This document shows positions 36,293 through 45,137 of a stretch of DNA of 64,000 nt, in pieces. The notes under the pieces were generated by a model that saw only the letters and a program-made list of their open reading frames with translations, was not told the origin of the DNA and did not search any database. The DNA lies in assembly GCF_001665605.1 (NCBI RefSeq), contig NZ_LZSV01000016.1, positions 357,416 through 421,415 of the forward strand, read 5' to 3'. The translations under genes were made by a program, and so were the position numbers. Origin of the DNA: Mycobacterium sp. 852014-50255_SCH5639931. GTDB taxonomy: Bacteria; Actinomycetota; Actinomycetes; Mycobacteriales; Mycobacteriaceae. Each line of letters starts with the position of its first letter. Position 1 is the first letter of the stretch.

Positions 36293-38851
36293 GTGAGCGG
36301 GCACAGCGTGAGCGCGGCTCACGAGAACATCCTCGAGCCGTTGGCGGCACGTGCGTCTGCCAGCCGAAACGGGCACCGCTGGCGTGCGCCGGAGGTGATC
36401 GAGGAGAACGGATTTGATTCAATAGGATCACCGCGATTGCCGGGCAGAATGAGCCCGCCCGACCCTGCGGAGAACAACTGGGATGCCGAGACGCCAGCGC
36501 CCAGCCACGGCGCGTCAAAGCCGATTTTTCCCGCCCGGCTGCTGGGTTCAACGGAGTTGCGGAGTTCGGACATGACCGGCTCAGCTGGCCGCAGCGACAA
36601 CGACTCCGGAGAAGCCGCCGCGCGAGCAGTGCTGCTCGCCACCAAGCTGCACGTCCCGGCCATCGGGGCCCAGCTCGTTCACCGGGCCGCCCTGCTAGAC
36701 GTACTGTCGGCGGGGCGCCACCGCAAGCTGACCCTATTGAGTGCGCCGGCGGGCTGGGGCAAGACGACAGTACTGGCGCAGTGGGCCCTGGCCGCGGGCG
36801 AGGACCAGCGGTTTGGCTGGCTGTCGCTTGATCCCGCCGACAACGACCCGGTGTGGTTTTGGATGTACGTGATCGCCGCGCTGCAGAAGGTCAGTCCCGG
36901 GGTGGGGATTCGCGCGGTCGAACTCCTCGCGATGGGCGCCGACCCAGTGCAGGTTGTACTGCCTACCCTGCTCAATGATCTCGACACGATCGCCAGCCCG
37001 ATGGTGCTCATTCTGGATGACTACCACTTGGTCGTAAGTCGAGCGGTTCATGAGCAGCTGGCATTCTTCATCAGCCGGTTGCCGGCGAATCTCCACTTGG
37101 TGTTAGCCACCCGATCGGATCCTTTGCTGCCGTTAGCGCGGCTGAGGGCCAGCGGTGACCTTGCCGAGCTGCGAACCGACGATTTACGTTTCGGCGCCAC
37201 TGAGGCAGACCATCTGCTGAACGACGTCCTCGGGCTGGGCTTGTCCCACGCCGATATTGAACTGCTGCACCGACGCACGGAGGGGTGGGCGGCAGGCCTC
37301 TACCTTGCCGCCCTCTCGCTTGCCGGGCGTGCCGACACCGCCGCGTTCATCAAGACGTTCGCGGGGGACAACCGTCATATCGTCGACTACCTGATGGCCG
37401 AGGTGCTCGATGGTCAACCTCCGCACCTGCGCAGCTTCTTGCTGCATACCTCGATCTTGGGACGACTCAGCGGTGCGTTGTGCGACGCGGTGCTGCAAAC
37501 GTCTGGCTCGGCCTCGGTCTTGGAGGTGATCGAACGTGAAAACCTGTTTGTTGCGCCACTGGACGCGTCGCGTCACTGGTATCGCTATCACCAACTCTTC
37601 GGAGAGTTACTGCGCACCGAGTTGCGTCGCAGCGAGCCCGATCTCGTCGCCGATCTGCACCGCCGCGCCGCGACCTGGTTCGAGGCCGAGGGCCTCATCG
37701 ATGAAGCGGTGCGTCACCTGGTTGCTGGCGGTGACATCGAGCGCAGTGCCGATCTGATCGCCGCGGATTGGGTCGACGAATTCAACGGGGGCGGCGTGTC
37801 GACCGTCTCCGGCTTGCTTGATCTGCTTCCCGAGGAGACCGTTCTACACGATCCGCGGCTGAGCGTAGCCCGCGCCTGGATCGCCCTGAGCGTTGGTCAA
37901 CTCGATGACGCCGCCGAGTGGATCGAGGCAGTCGAAACACGAGCCGCCGCGGCCGACACCGCAGATGGCGGCGTCATCGGCGCTCAAGTCGTCGTGTTGC
38001 GCGCCGTTCACTCGTTCAAGACGGCTGACGTCGCTGCGGCGCTTGAGACGGCTCGCCAGGCGGTCACCCTCGATCTCGGCGAGGCGCCGCTGGGCCGATC
38101 CATTGCCTACTGCATCTATGGATCCGCGCTGTACTTTTCGGGCAGCACCCACGAAGCGCAAGCCGCGTTCCAGCGGGCCGTAAAGCTGGCCGAGAAGGCG
38201 GGCGATCGTCGCGCCCGCATCTATGCGCTGGGCCATCTGGCGCTGATTTCGGCCGAACGTGGCCAGCTCGCCGACGCCGAACGTCAGATCCGCCGGGCTT
38301 CCGGCAGTTCGCGGGACCTGGCGGATGCGGAACACCTCGTGGACGTGATGGTGTCGCTTGCCACGGCCGAGGTCCTCCGTATGCGCGGTGATGCGGCTGC
38401 AGCGGTGGCCGCAGCCGACATGGCCGTCATGTCGGCCCGCCAGGGTGGAGCAATCCTCGAGGTGGCCAAGACGCTGTTGGCCAGAGCGGAGATCTTCAAG
38501 CATCACGGCGACCACCAAACCGCGAAGGCGATCCTCGAAGAGGTCGGCACCCTGGTGCGCGATTGCGCGGACAATGGCATCGGCTCGACGCTGCTCGCGT
38601 CGGCCGAGCGGAGCGCGGGCGTCGCTGTGCCTTCGCGCCACGAGGGGTGCGCGGCCGGTGAGGAGCTAACCCCCAAGGAGCTCGAGGTTCTTCGCCTGCT
38701 CGCCACCCGGTTATCGCGACGTGAGATCGGTGCGCGGCTATACGTCTCGCTCAATACCGTGAAGACTCACCAGCGCGCCGTGTACCGCAAGCTCCAAGTT
38801 GAGCACCGCAGCGCGGCGGTCAGCCGAGCGCGAGAACTCGGCCTGTTGTAG
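36293..38851 (+). CDS. MalT-type LuxR-family ATPase regulator
   Basis: 852 residues from a GTG at 36293 with an AGAGGAGA site; the frame's upstream ATG lacks one. ATPase domain with Walker A LLSAPAGWGKTT near 145 and Walker B VLILDDYHLV near 240, the MalT-family LVLATRSDPLLPLARLRA, TPR-rich middle, and C-terminal helix-turn-helix LTPKELEVLRLLATRLSRRE. The N-terminal 130 residues are low complexity and probably disordered. It belongs to a different subfamily from regulators 1 and 2 but shares their operator pair. Confidence 0.86.
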   Translation: MSGHSVSAAHENILEPLAARASASRNGHRWRAPEVIEENGFDSIGSPRLPGRMSPPDPAENNWDAETPAPSHGASKPIFPARLLGSTELRSSDMTGSAGRSDNDSGEAAARAVLLATKLHVPAIGAQLVHRAALLDVLSAGRHRKLTLLSAPAGWGKTTVLAQWALAAGEDQRFGWLSLDPADNDPVWFWMYVIAALQKVSPGVGIRAVELLAMGADPVQVVLPTLLNDLDTIASPMVLILDDYHLVVSRAVHEQLAFFISRLPANLHLVLATRSDPLLPLARLRASGDLAELRTDDLRFGATEADHLLNDVLGLGLSHADIELLHRRTEGWAAGLYLAALSLAGRADTAAFIKTFAGDNRHIVDYLMAEVLDGQPPHLRSFLLHTSILGRLSGALCDAVLQTSGSASVLEVIERENLFVAPLDASRHWYRYHQLFGELLRTELRRSEPDLVADLHRRAATWFEAEGLIDEAVRHLVAGGDIERSADLIAADWVDEFNGGGVSTVSGLLDLLPEETVLHDPRLSVARAWIALSVGQLDDAAEWIEAVETRAAAADTADGGVIGAQVVVLRAVHSFKTADVAAALETARQAVTLDLGEAPLGRSIAYCIYGSALYFSGSTHEAQAAFQRAVKLAEKAGDRRARIYALGHLALISAERGQLADAERQIRRASGSSRDLADAEHLVDVMVSLATAEVLRMRGDAAAAVAAADMAVMSARQGGAILEVAKTLLARAEIFKHHGDHQTAKAILEEVGTLVRDCADNGIGSTLLASAERSAGVAVPSRHEGCAAGEELTPKELEVLRLLATRLSRREIGARLYVSLNTVKTHQRAVYRKLQVEHRSAAVSRARELGLL

Positions 38852-38922
38852 TCGGCCTGCTTTTGGGCCTGGCCGGACGGTGCTGATCCTGGATCGTCGC
38901 GCCTGAGAACGCCTCGCATTAA

Positions 38923-38980
38923 TCACCCGGGTGACCAGACGGTTGGGGTGATGACGATTCACCCCACGCGGGGGCAGCCT
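38923..38980 (+). promoter_or_regulatory. Composite island promoter, box 4
   Basis: Perfect TCACCCGGGTGA at 38923-38934, 10-bp spacer, inverted repeat 38945-38965, 9 bp, -10 CAGCCT at 38975-38980. It drives the chimeric membrane protein gene at 39071. Confidence 0.8.
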
Positions 38981-39070
38981 CATCGAAGAGCAGATGTCGG
39001 CGGGCTCATGAACATAGCCAAAGAGCACTGACCCAGCCGCCGCCAGGGAGATCGGGAAGGGAACCAGGAC

Positions 39071-39586
39071 GTGCCTACAGGCTTCGAGGCCAAAAAGGTC
39101 GTCGCCGGCGCCGGCGATGCCGCCATGAGGCCGCGGGCCTCGGTCAACGCCGTCGATGGGAACGGCAGCGCGGTCACCGGCGGCGGGCGCGCCGAAGCCG
39201 GCACCGGCAGGCAAATCCTGCTGCGCGCATTTGTGCTTCTGGCATCGTGGGCGATCGGACTATTGGTTGCGGCCTGGATCGTTCCCAGAGTTTGGTTGTC
39301 GGTACCGGGATTCATCGTCGCCGTAGCGATCTTCGCGGTGACGCAGGCAATCCTGTCCCTGTCAATCTTGAAGTTGCCCCATGGGTATGCGTCGCTGCTG
39401 CTTGGGGGGACCGGCTTGGCATTGACGATCGTCGCGTTGATCTTCGCGTCGGTATTGACGCACGGGCTCACTATTGACGGCATGGCATCCTGGCTAGCCA
39501 CGACGGTTGTGGTGTGGCTCGTGACAACGATTGGGGCAATTGCGCTGCCCGAGCTGCTCATCCGCGACGGGGACGGCTCGACGTGA
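39071..39586 (+). CDS. Chimeric protein: SDR N-terminus fused to holin-like membrane domain
   Basis: 171 residues from a GTG at 39071. Residues 5-40 (FEAKKVVAGAGDAAMRPRAS and onward to GSAVTGGG) line up with the N-terminus of the island SDRs ([20 protein letters not shown] ... GSAVIVGR), but with the nucleotide-binding glycines degraded. Residues 48-165 form four hydrophobic helices of the small phage-holin-like/membrane superfamily found beside stress genes in mycobacteria. The promoter (box 4) came with the SDR segment. The first part is probably a passive leftover. Confidence 0.68.
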   Translation: MPTGFEAKKVVAGAGDAAMRPRASVNAVDGNGSAVTGGGRAEAGTGRQILLRAFVLLASWAIGLLVAAWIVPRVWLSVPGFIVAVAIFAVTQAILSLSILKLPHGYASLLLGGTGLALTIVALIFASVLTHGLTIDGMASWLATTVVVWLVTTIGAIALPELLIRDGDGST

Positions 39587-39705
39587 CCACATATACGCCT
39601 GTGCTGATGGATGTACGTCGGTGGTTCGCGTCGATTCTCCATGTCGCCCGGTCCGCGCAGTGAGCAAATGTTTTGATATCTCGTCCCACGACGGAAGGAT
39701 CGGTG

Positions 39706-40017
39706 ATGGGAGACACGCATGACGATCCGACGGATCACTCCCGGACCACGCAACCGCACGCGGGTATCGCGATGAAGGACAACTTCTTCTGGCCAGGGTT
39801 GATCCTGCTGGTCGTTGCGACGGTCGCGCTGATCAGTACGGCGGCAACCGCCGCCTACCGGCACTACGAATGGCTTGCCACCACGGTGCTCATCGCCGTT
39901 CTCGGCGCGGTCGCCGGAGCGCTGTGGCTCGTCATGGAGAATCGCCGCGTGACCCGCATCGATGCGCGGTGGGACGCCGCACACCCAGCTAGTCGGATGC
40001 TTCCGCGCACTCGCTGA
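39706..40017 (+). CDS. UsfY-like small membrane protein
   Basis: 103 residues: MGDTHDDPTDHSRTTQPHAG, then KDNFFWPGLILLVVATVALI and a second hydrophobic helix, ending RVTRIDARWDAAHPASR. The N-terminal motif and FFWPG match what I recall of mycobacterial UsfY, the protein encoded beside sigF. A GGAAGG site lies upstream of the ATG at 39706. Role unknown; two-helix membrane protein, possibly stress-induced. It follows the chimeric gene by 119 bp. Confidence 0.7.
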   Translation: MGDTHDDPTDHSRTTQPHAGIAMKDNFFWPGLILLVVATVALISTAATAAYRHYEWLATTVLIAVLGAVAGALWLVMENRRVTRIDARWDAAHPASRMLPRTR

Positions 40018-40072
40018 TCGTGTTGCCCTGCAACATATCGCGCTGCCCGCGCTGCGAAGATGTCCTGGCGCC

Positions 40073-40130
40073 TCACCCGGGTGAATTGCGCATCCGGATG
40101 AGGACAACTCACCCCATGCGCAGAGATAGT
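40073..40130 (+). promoter_or_regulatory. Composite island promoter, box 5
   Basis: Perfect TCACCCGGGTGA at 40073-40084, 10-bp spacer, repeat 40095-40115 (AGGACA as -35), 9 bp, -10 GATAGT at 40125-40130. It heads the first DUF417 gene. The 18 bases from the -10 nearly match box 8. Confidence 0.78.
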
Positions 40131-40258
40131 GGTCGTCGATCTTGCCCGCGACCGCAAACCGCATGGATCACCGTCTCGACCAACTGCGCCGCCAACGAAG
40201 GCAGTGCGAGTTCGGCAGCGACCATGCGGTGCAAGGACACACGCAGAACGGAGACAGC

Positions 40259-40774
40259 ATGTCGCAGAATGAGGCCATCGCCATCAAGATTGATGGGCCA
40301 GGAAAGTCTCGAACGACCGCCATTGCGCCTCTCGTCGCACGGTATGGTCTGGTCATAGTCCTGGCCTGGTTCGGCGCCATGAAGTTCACTTACTATGAAT
40401 CCCATGGTATTTCACATTGGGTTGCCAATAGCCCTTTCTTGAGTTGGTTCTACAGCATCATGTCCATCGATGCCTTTGGTCGATTGAACGGATCGATCGA
40501 ATTGATTACTGCAGCACTGCTGGCCGTCAAGCCGTGGTTCCCAAAGGCTTCCGTGGTGGGCGGCATAGTCGCCTCGCTGTTCTTCGTGACCACGCTGAGT
40601 TTCATGATCACGACCCCCGGCACCGGCGAGGCATCTGCTGGTGGCTTTCCCGTTTTGTCCGCAGACGGGGAGTTCTTGATGAAGGACATTGCGCTCATAG
40701 GCTTGGCGCTGTGGTTGCTGGCGGACGCGATCGACGCAACCCGCAGACAGGCGGCGCTCGCTAAAACGGACTGA
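40259..40774 (+). CDS. DUF417/RclC-like membrane protein 1
   Basis: 171 residues with four helices; LVARYGLVIVLAWFGAMKFTYYESHGISHWVANSPFLSW is the DUF417 signature of E. coli YkgB (RclC), a membrane protein of the reactive-chlorine-resistance operon. It also has GGFPVLSADGEFLMKDIAL. The ATG at 40259 has GGAG seven bases upstream. In E. coli rclC travels with rclA, a flavin disulphide reductase; here the DNA just downstream is a relic of such a gene, whereas the second copy at 44525 keeps it intact. Confidence 0.82.
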   Translation: MSQNEAIAIKIDGPGKSRTTAIAPLVARYGLVIVLAWFGAMKFTYYESHGISHWVANSPFLSWFYSIMSIDAFGRLNGSIELITAALLAVKPWFPKASVVGGIVASLFFVTTLSFMITTPGTGEASAGGFPVLSADGEFLMKDIALIGLALWLLADAIDATRRQAALAKTD

Positions 40775-40886
40775 CACGCCCGCCGATGAGGTTGCGTAGG
40801 TGCTGACGTCGGCTGCGCGCGGCATGGCGGCCATACCCGCGTTACGTCTGCTAGCGGGAACCTCACGCCGCCAACAAAACAGGAGC

Positions 40887-41000
40887 TGTGTTCCCTCAAA
40901 AGCGCTGCTGCGCAACGCTGAGATTGCCTCCATCATCACCCACCAGTCCGCCACGTTCGGCATCTCCGGCGACGTGAGTCTCGACTACTCCCGTGCCGAG
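40887..41000 (+). pseudogene. Relic of a dihydrolipoamide-dehydrogenase-like gene
   Basis: 114 bases encode [20 protein letters not shown] and on to LDYSRAE, matching residues 51-88 of the flavoprotein at 45138. Codons before and after are gone. It occupies the same place after DUF417 copy 1 that the intact gene has after copy 2, so the whole promoter-DUF417-lpd block was duplicated and this copy decayed. Otherwise 40775-41384 holds box 6 and a separate GGTGA-GAACT-TCACC inverted repeat at 41161-41175. Confidence 0.8.
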
Positions 41001-41187
41001 AGGCCACCCCTGCCGAGGTGACAGCGCAGCCGTCGAACACCGAAGGCACGTGCGCACCAGCTGCAGATTCGCCGAAGCCGACGCGATCCGCACGGACCTA
41101 GCGACCCGCGCATCACTCTCACGGGCACTGCCGATGGCACCCGATGGTGGCGCCAGGACAGGTGAGAACTTCACCACATCGCCTCGA

Positions 41188-41245
41188 TCACCCGGGTGAA
41201 TAGGTGGTTGGGGTGATGACAGCTCACCTCGCCTGGCCGCAGCCT
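41188..41245 (+). promoter_or_regulatory. Composite island promoter, box 6
   Basis: Perfect TCACCCGGGTGA at 41188-41199, 10-bp spacer, repeat 41210-41230, 9 bp, -10 CAGCCT at 41240-41245. It drives the SDR gene at 41385, with a predicted leader of about 130 nt. Confidence 0.8.
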
Positions 41246-41384
41246 CAGTACGAACGGATCCGGGCGGGATTGTCGCCCCGCTTGTGGGGACGTCGCAGCA
41301 TGGGCGTCGTATGTCTTGGCGAATGGATCCAGAAGGGCAGCGGCACAGCCGAAGCCGTCGAGGAGAACTAGAAGGGAACCTGAT

Positions 41385-42155
41385 ATGCATTTTGAGGCCA
41401 AGAAGATCGTTGTGGTCGGTGGCAGTGCCGGTATGGGGCGGCAGGTCGCGCTCGACGTCGTCGATCACGGCGGCAGCGCGGTGATTGTCGGACGCTCGAA
41501 GGACCGTGTCGATGACACCGTCGCCGAGCTGACGAGCCGGCGGGGCCAAGCCTGGGGCATCGCCGCCGAGCTGACGGACCGCGCTGCCGTCGCGGATGTG
41601 CAGCGTGCGCTGTCTGAGCAGCACGACGACGCGACACTACTGGTCAACGCCGCCGGATACTTCATCCCGAAGCCGTTTCTCGAGCTCGACGCGGTCACCT
41701 ATGACTCGTATCTGGAGCTGAACTATGCCTTGTTCTTCCTGACCCAGACCGTCGTTGCGGGCATGATCGCCAACGGTGAGGGCGGTTCCATCGTCAACAT
41801 CGGCGCCATGTGGGCACATCAGGCCATTGGTTTGACGCCCTCGTCTGTGTATTCGATGCAAAAAGCCGGGCTGCATGCGCTCACCCACAATCTCGCCATC
41901 GAGCTTGCCCAGCACGACATTCGCGTCAACGCGGTGGCACCTGCGGTCGTGAAGACCCCGCTTTATGAAGCGTTCATCCCGAAAGACGAGATCGACGACA
42001 CCCTGCAGACATTCGCGCCGCTTCATCCGCTCGGACGAGTGGGCACCCCCGCCGACGTCGCCAACGCCGTCACCTATCTGCTCTCCGAACAAGCCAGTTG
42101 GGTCACCGGCGCGATTCTCAATGTCGATGGCGGCATCATGGCCGGCCGCAACTAA
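41385..42155 (+). CDS. Short-chain dehydrogenase/reductase, copy 1
   Basis: 256-residue classical SDR. Cofactor motif GGSAGMG at 12-18, NADP-type GRSKDR, NAAG at 88-91, catalytic Y156-S-M-Q-K160. The residue lined up with the catalytic serine is alanine (NIGAMWA); the second copy at 61220 has serine (NIGSMWA). C-terminus [11 protein letters not shown]. The ATG at 41385 has AAGGGA upstream. About 36 differences from copy 2 by eye, roughly 86 percent identity. Substrate unknown. Confidence 0.85.
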   Translation: MHFEAKKIVVVGGSAGMGRQVALDVVDHGGSAVIVGRSKDRVDDTVAELTSRRGQAWGIAAELTDRAAVADVQRALSEQHDDATLLVNAAGYFIPKPFLELDAVTYDSYLELNYALFFLTQTVVAGMIANGEGGSIVNIGAMWAHQAIGLTPSSVYSMQKAGLHALTHNLAIELAQHDIRVNAVAPAVVKTPLYEAFIPKDEIDDTLQTFAPLHPLGRVGTPADVANAVTYLLSEQASWVTGAILNVDGGIMAGRN

Positions 42156-42337
42156 CCGTTCGGGCGGCCAGGCAGGAATCGGCCCTAAATATTCTGGCGC
42201 ACAGGTTGATCGGCTGCTGACCGGATGACAGGCAGTCAGCGATTAGCAAGGCCGGGCACGATCACGTGGCCGCGGTTGCCCACGCTTGATTTCCGCCGTA
42301 CTTGGCGGCTGTGATGACATGGAAGGGATACGTGATT

Positions 42338-42742
42338 GTGAGTGAATCGCCAAGGCCGATGGGCAGTATCGAACGCAGTGCCCACGATGGACTACAGACG
42401 GTGATCACAGACAACGCCCAAGACGGTCGGTTCGAGGCCACTTTAGGCGACCAGGTGATCGGTCGGCAGCCCTACCGCCGCTACCGCGGCCACATCGTGT
42501 TGATGGCCACCGAAGTCGATACGCAATGGCGCGATCGGGGCGTCTCCTCGGCGATGATCAGTGGTGTGCTCGCACTGATCCGGCGAGCCGGACACACGGT
42601 CATTCCGCGGTGCAAGATCACGGGTGACTACATTCTGCGCCATCCTGAATACCGGGACCTGGTGGCCGACCAATATCAGGGATTGCTCCGTCCCGTGTCG
42701 CGGCCCGCTGCGCCGGCGGCTCCGGACAGCGCGGCTGGCTGA
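42338..42742 (+). CDS. GNAT-like N-acetyltransferase (YjdJ type)
   Basis: 134 residues from the GTG at 42338 (MSESPRPMGSIE), chosen for its AAGGGA site; ATG or GTG starts up to 27 bases earlier are possible. Short COG2388-type acetyltransferase: VDTQWRDRGVSSAMISGVL is the acetyl-CoA loop in reduced form and HPEYRDLVADQYQ the C-terminal motif of this family. Substrate unknown. Same direction as the SDR and thiolase genes. Confidence 0.72.
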   Translation: MSESPRPMGSIERSAHDGLQTVITDNAQDGRFEATLGDQVIGRQPYRRYRGHIVLMATEVDTQWRDRGVSSAMISGVLALIRRAGHTVIPRCKITGDYILRHPEYRDLVADQYQGLLRPVSRPAAPAAPDSAAG

Positions 42743-42813
42743 TGAAAATTTTCGGGCCTCCTGCCAACGGATGAATGAGGCCTTCCGACTCGATGCATTC
42801 GAAAAGGGTGGAG

Positions 42814-44052
42814 ATGACTGAGGCTTATGTTTTGGGGGGTGTACGAACTCCGTTCACCCGCTATGGCGGCACGCTGTCGGGTATCCGGGCCGATGACTTG
42901 CTGGGTATGACGATGAAGGGCGCCTGCGACCGGCTGGGTGTGCCACTCGATGCCGTGGAAGACATCGTGGCGGGTTGCGTGAACCCAGCTCACGAAGGCA
43001 TGGGCGACGTCGCCCGGTGGGCGGCGTTGGCTGCCGGATTTCCTGACACGGTGGCCGGGGTCACCGTGAACAGATTCTGCGGATCATCACTAAGCGCGGC
43101 GGTGACCATCAGCCACGCGATCAAGGCCGGCGACCTCGGGGTGGGTATCGCCTGTGGAGTCGAGTCGATGTCGCGATCGGGGTGGGCGCTGATGAAGGGC
43201 GGCGCCGCGTTCAGTCCCCGAGGTCCGGTTCTCATGCTTGACACCATGTGGAGCGGCGCTGGCGGGCCGCCCAACCCGGTGCTGCTGGCCCGCAACGCCT
43301 ACATCAGCATGATCGAGACCGCGCAGAATGTCGCCGACCGCTACTCACTGAACCGCGAGGAGATCGACGCCTTCGCAGTGCGATCCCAGCAACATGCGAA
43401 GGCGGCCCGCGATCGAGGTCGGCTAGCCAAAGAGATTATGGCTGTGATGATCCCGGCGACGAAAAAGGCGCCTGCCCGGTTGGCAGAACATGATGAGTTC
43501 ATCCGCGATGACACGACCGCCGAGGTGCTGGCGGCTTTGCCGGCCCAACCCGGTACGACCCAAATGACGGCGGGGAACTCCTCGCCCTTAAGTGATGGTG
43601 CCAGTGCCGTAGTCATCGCTTCCGGGGAGCGCGCCAGCGAACTCGGCGTCGAGCCGTTGGCCCGAGTGGTGTCCAGTGCGGTCTATGGCATCGACCCCCT
43701 CATCATGGGCGTGGCACCTGCATGGGCAATCCCGGCCGCGATCCGCCGGGCAGGGCTGTCTCCCGAGCAGATCGACGTCTGGGAGGTGCACGAGGCGTTC
43801 AGCGCCCAGGCGCTCGGCGTACTGCGGGAATTGCCAAACCAGCTGGATGGTTTCCTGGTTCCCGACGACAAGCTGACACCCAATGGTGGCGCCGTTGCGA
43901 TCGGACATCCTTTCGGGGCTACGGGAACTCGCTATCTGTTGACGCTGGCGACCGAATTGCGTGAGAGAGGCGCCCGTTATGGGGTGATTGGTGTCTGCAT
44001 CGGCTCCGGACAGGCAGTAGCAGTTATTCTGGAAAATGTTGGCGCAGAATAG
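42814..44052 (+). CDS. Thiolase (acetyl-CoA acetyltransferase family)
   Basis: 412 residues from the ATG at 42814 (MTEAYVLGGVRTPFTRYGG). Nucleophile C89 in NRFCGSS, histidine in EVHEAFSAQ, GHPFGATGTR and second cysteine in VCIGSGQ near the C-terminus: all four thiolase motifs are present. Catalyses CoA-dependent cleavage or Claisen condensation of 3-ketoacyl-CoA. A beta-oxidation enzyme amid redox genes; its partner dehydrogenase is not in the window unless one of the SDRs serves. Confidence 0.88.
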   Translation: MTEAYVLGGVRTPFTRYGGTLSGIRADDLLGMTMKGACDRLGVPLDAVEDIVAGCVNPAHEGMGDVARWAALAAGFPDTVAGVTVNRFCGSSLSAAVTISHAIKAGDLGVGIACGVESMSRSGWALMKGGAAFSPRGPVLMLDTMWSGAGGPPNPVLLARNAYISMIETAQNVADRYSLNREEIDAFAVRSQQHAKAARDRGRLAKEIMAVMIPATKKAPARLAEHDEFIRDDTTAEVLAALPAQPGTTQMTAGNSSPLSDGASAVVIASGERASELGVEPLARVVSSAVYGIDPLIMGVAPAWAIPAAIRRAGLSPEQIDVWEVHEAFSAQALGVLRELPNQLDGFLVPDDKLTPNGGAVAIGHPFGATGTRYLLTLATELRERGARYGVIGVCIGSGQAVAVILENVGAE

Positions 44053-44299
44053 AATACGTATTGCACTGGGCAAATATCCCATGGTAGGGGTTCGCGTCGC
44101 CCACCTCATCTGACACAGGCGCCGGACAGCGCAGGAAGCCGATGTCGGAAACGATCGATCTGCCGTGCCGATTGGCTGAACAGCGACACCGACGAAATCG
44201 TACGACATCGACGAGAGCTGGACATTCAGTATGCAGCACCTCCGCAGACCCGAGTTGTGGGACGCCACCGCCCCTTGGGGCCAAGACCGCCGATCGTCT

Positions 44300-44357
44300 T
44301 CACCCGGGTGAATCGGTTTCGGGGGTGATGCCATCTCACCCGGCCCGGCAGCAAGCT
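44300..44357 (+). promoter_or_regulatory. Composite island promoter, box 7
   Basis: Perfect TCACCCGGGTGA at 44300-44311, 10-bp spacer, repeat 44322-44342 (ATGCCA as -35), 9 bp, -10 CAAGCT at 44352-44357. It drives DUF417 copy 2, the flavoprotein and probably the thioredoxin-reductase-like gene. The rest of 44053-44524 shows no gene. Confidence 0.8.
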
Positions 44358-44524
44358 CATAGTCGACAAAGCGTGCGGATCCTTTCCGCGCAGGCACCGG
44401 TCTCGTTGGGCTTGTATCGCCTTGACCACTTGAGTGGACGAACACCTCAGTTCGGGGTGATGCGCGTGCAGAACCACCGATCCTGGCGAATGGCAAGTAA
44501 ATGCAATGAAAGGAGAGGGATCTC

Positions 44525-45034
44525 ATGGCTGTGGGCGAGACCACGGAGGACAGTGGGCGGACGAATCATGTGTTACGACGGGTAGGAGCCGCACCACTCA
44601 TCGCGCGCTACGGGCTGGTCGTCGTCATAGCGTGGTTCGGCGCAATGAAATTCACCTACTACGAATCCCACGGCGTTTCACCGTTAGTGGCCCACAGCCC
44701 GTTTTTGAGCTGGGTATATCACATCATGTCGATCAGCGCGTTCGGCCGAGTACTAGGGTCGGCCGAGTTGGTGATCGCAGCGTTGCTGGCCTTGAGGCCG
44801 TGGTATCCGAAGGCTTCGGTGATCGGCGGTGTGATGGCGACAGCGTTCTTCCTTGGCACGCTCAGTTTTATGGTCAGCACGCCCGGGATCGGTGAACCGA
44901 CCGCGGGTGGCTTCCCCGTCCTGTCGGCCAATGGCGAATTCCTCATGAAAGACATCGCGCTGCTGGGCTTGGCCCTGTGGCTGCTGGCGGACTCCATCAG
45001 TGCAACTCGACAACGCCAGGCACTGTCGGTCTGA
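44525..45034 (+). CDS. DUF417/RclC-like membrane protein 2
   Basis: 169 residues, four helices, same DUF417 signature as copy 1 (IARYGLVVVIAWFGAMKFTYYESHGVSPLVAHSPFLSW). AAAGGAGAGG precedes the ATG. Followed after 103 bp by an intact RclA-like flavoprotein gene, so this copy keeps the rclC-rclA type pairing. Confidence 0.84.
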   Translation: MAVGETTEDSGRTNHVLRRVGAAPLIARYGLVVVIAWFGAMKFTYYESHGVSPLVAHSPFLSWVYHIMSISAFGRVLGSAELVIAALLALRPWYPKASVIGGVMATAFFLGTLSFMVSTPGIGEPTAGGFPVLSANGEFLMKDIALLGLALWLLADSISATRQRQALSV

Positions 45035-45137
45035 TTCTTGGCCCGCGACCACGGCGGGGCACCGGCACTGGCGCCCCGCCGTTGAGAGATGAACCGACGC
45101 AGCCGCTTTACTCATCACCACAGGGAGGCGCCGAGCG

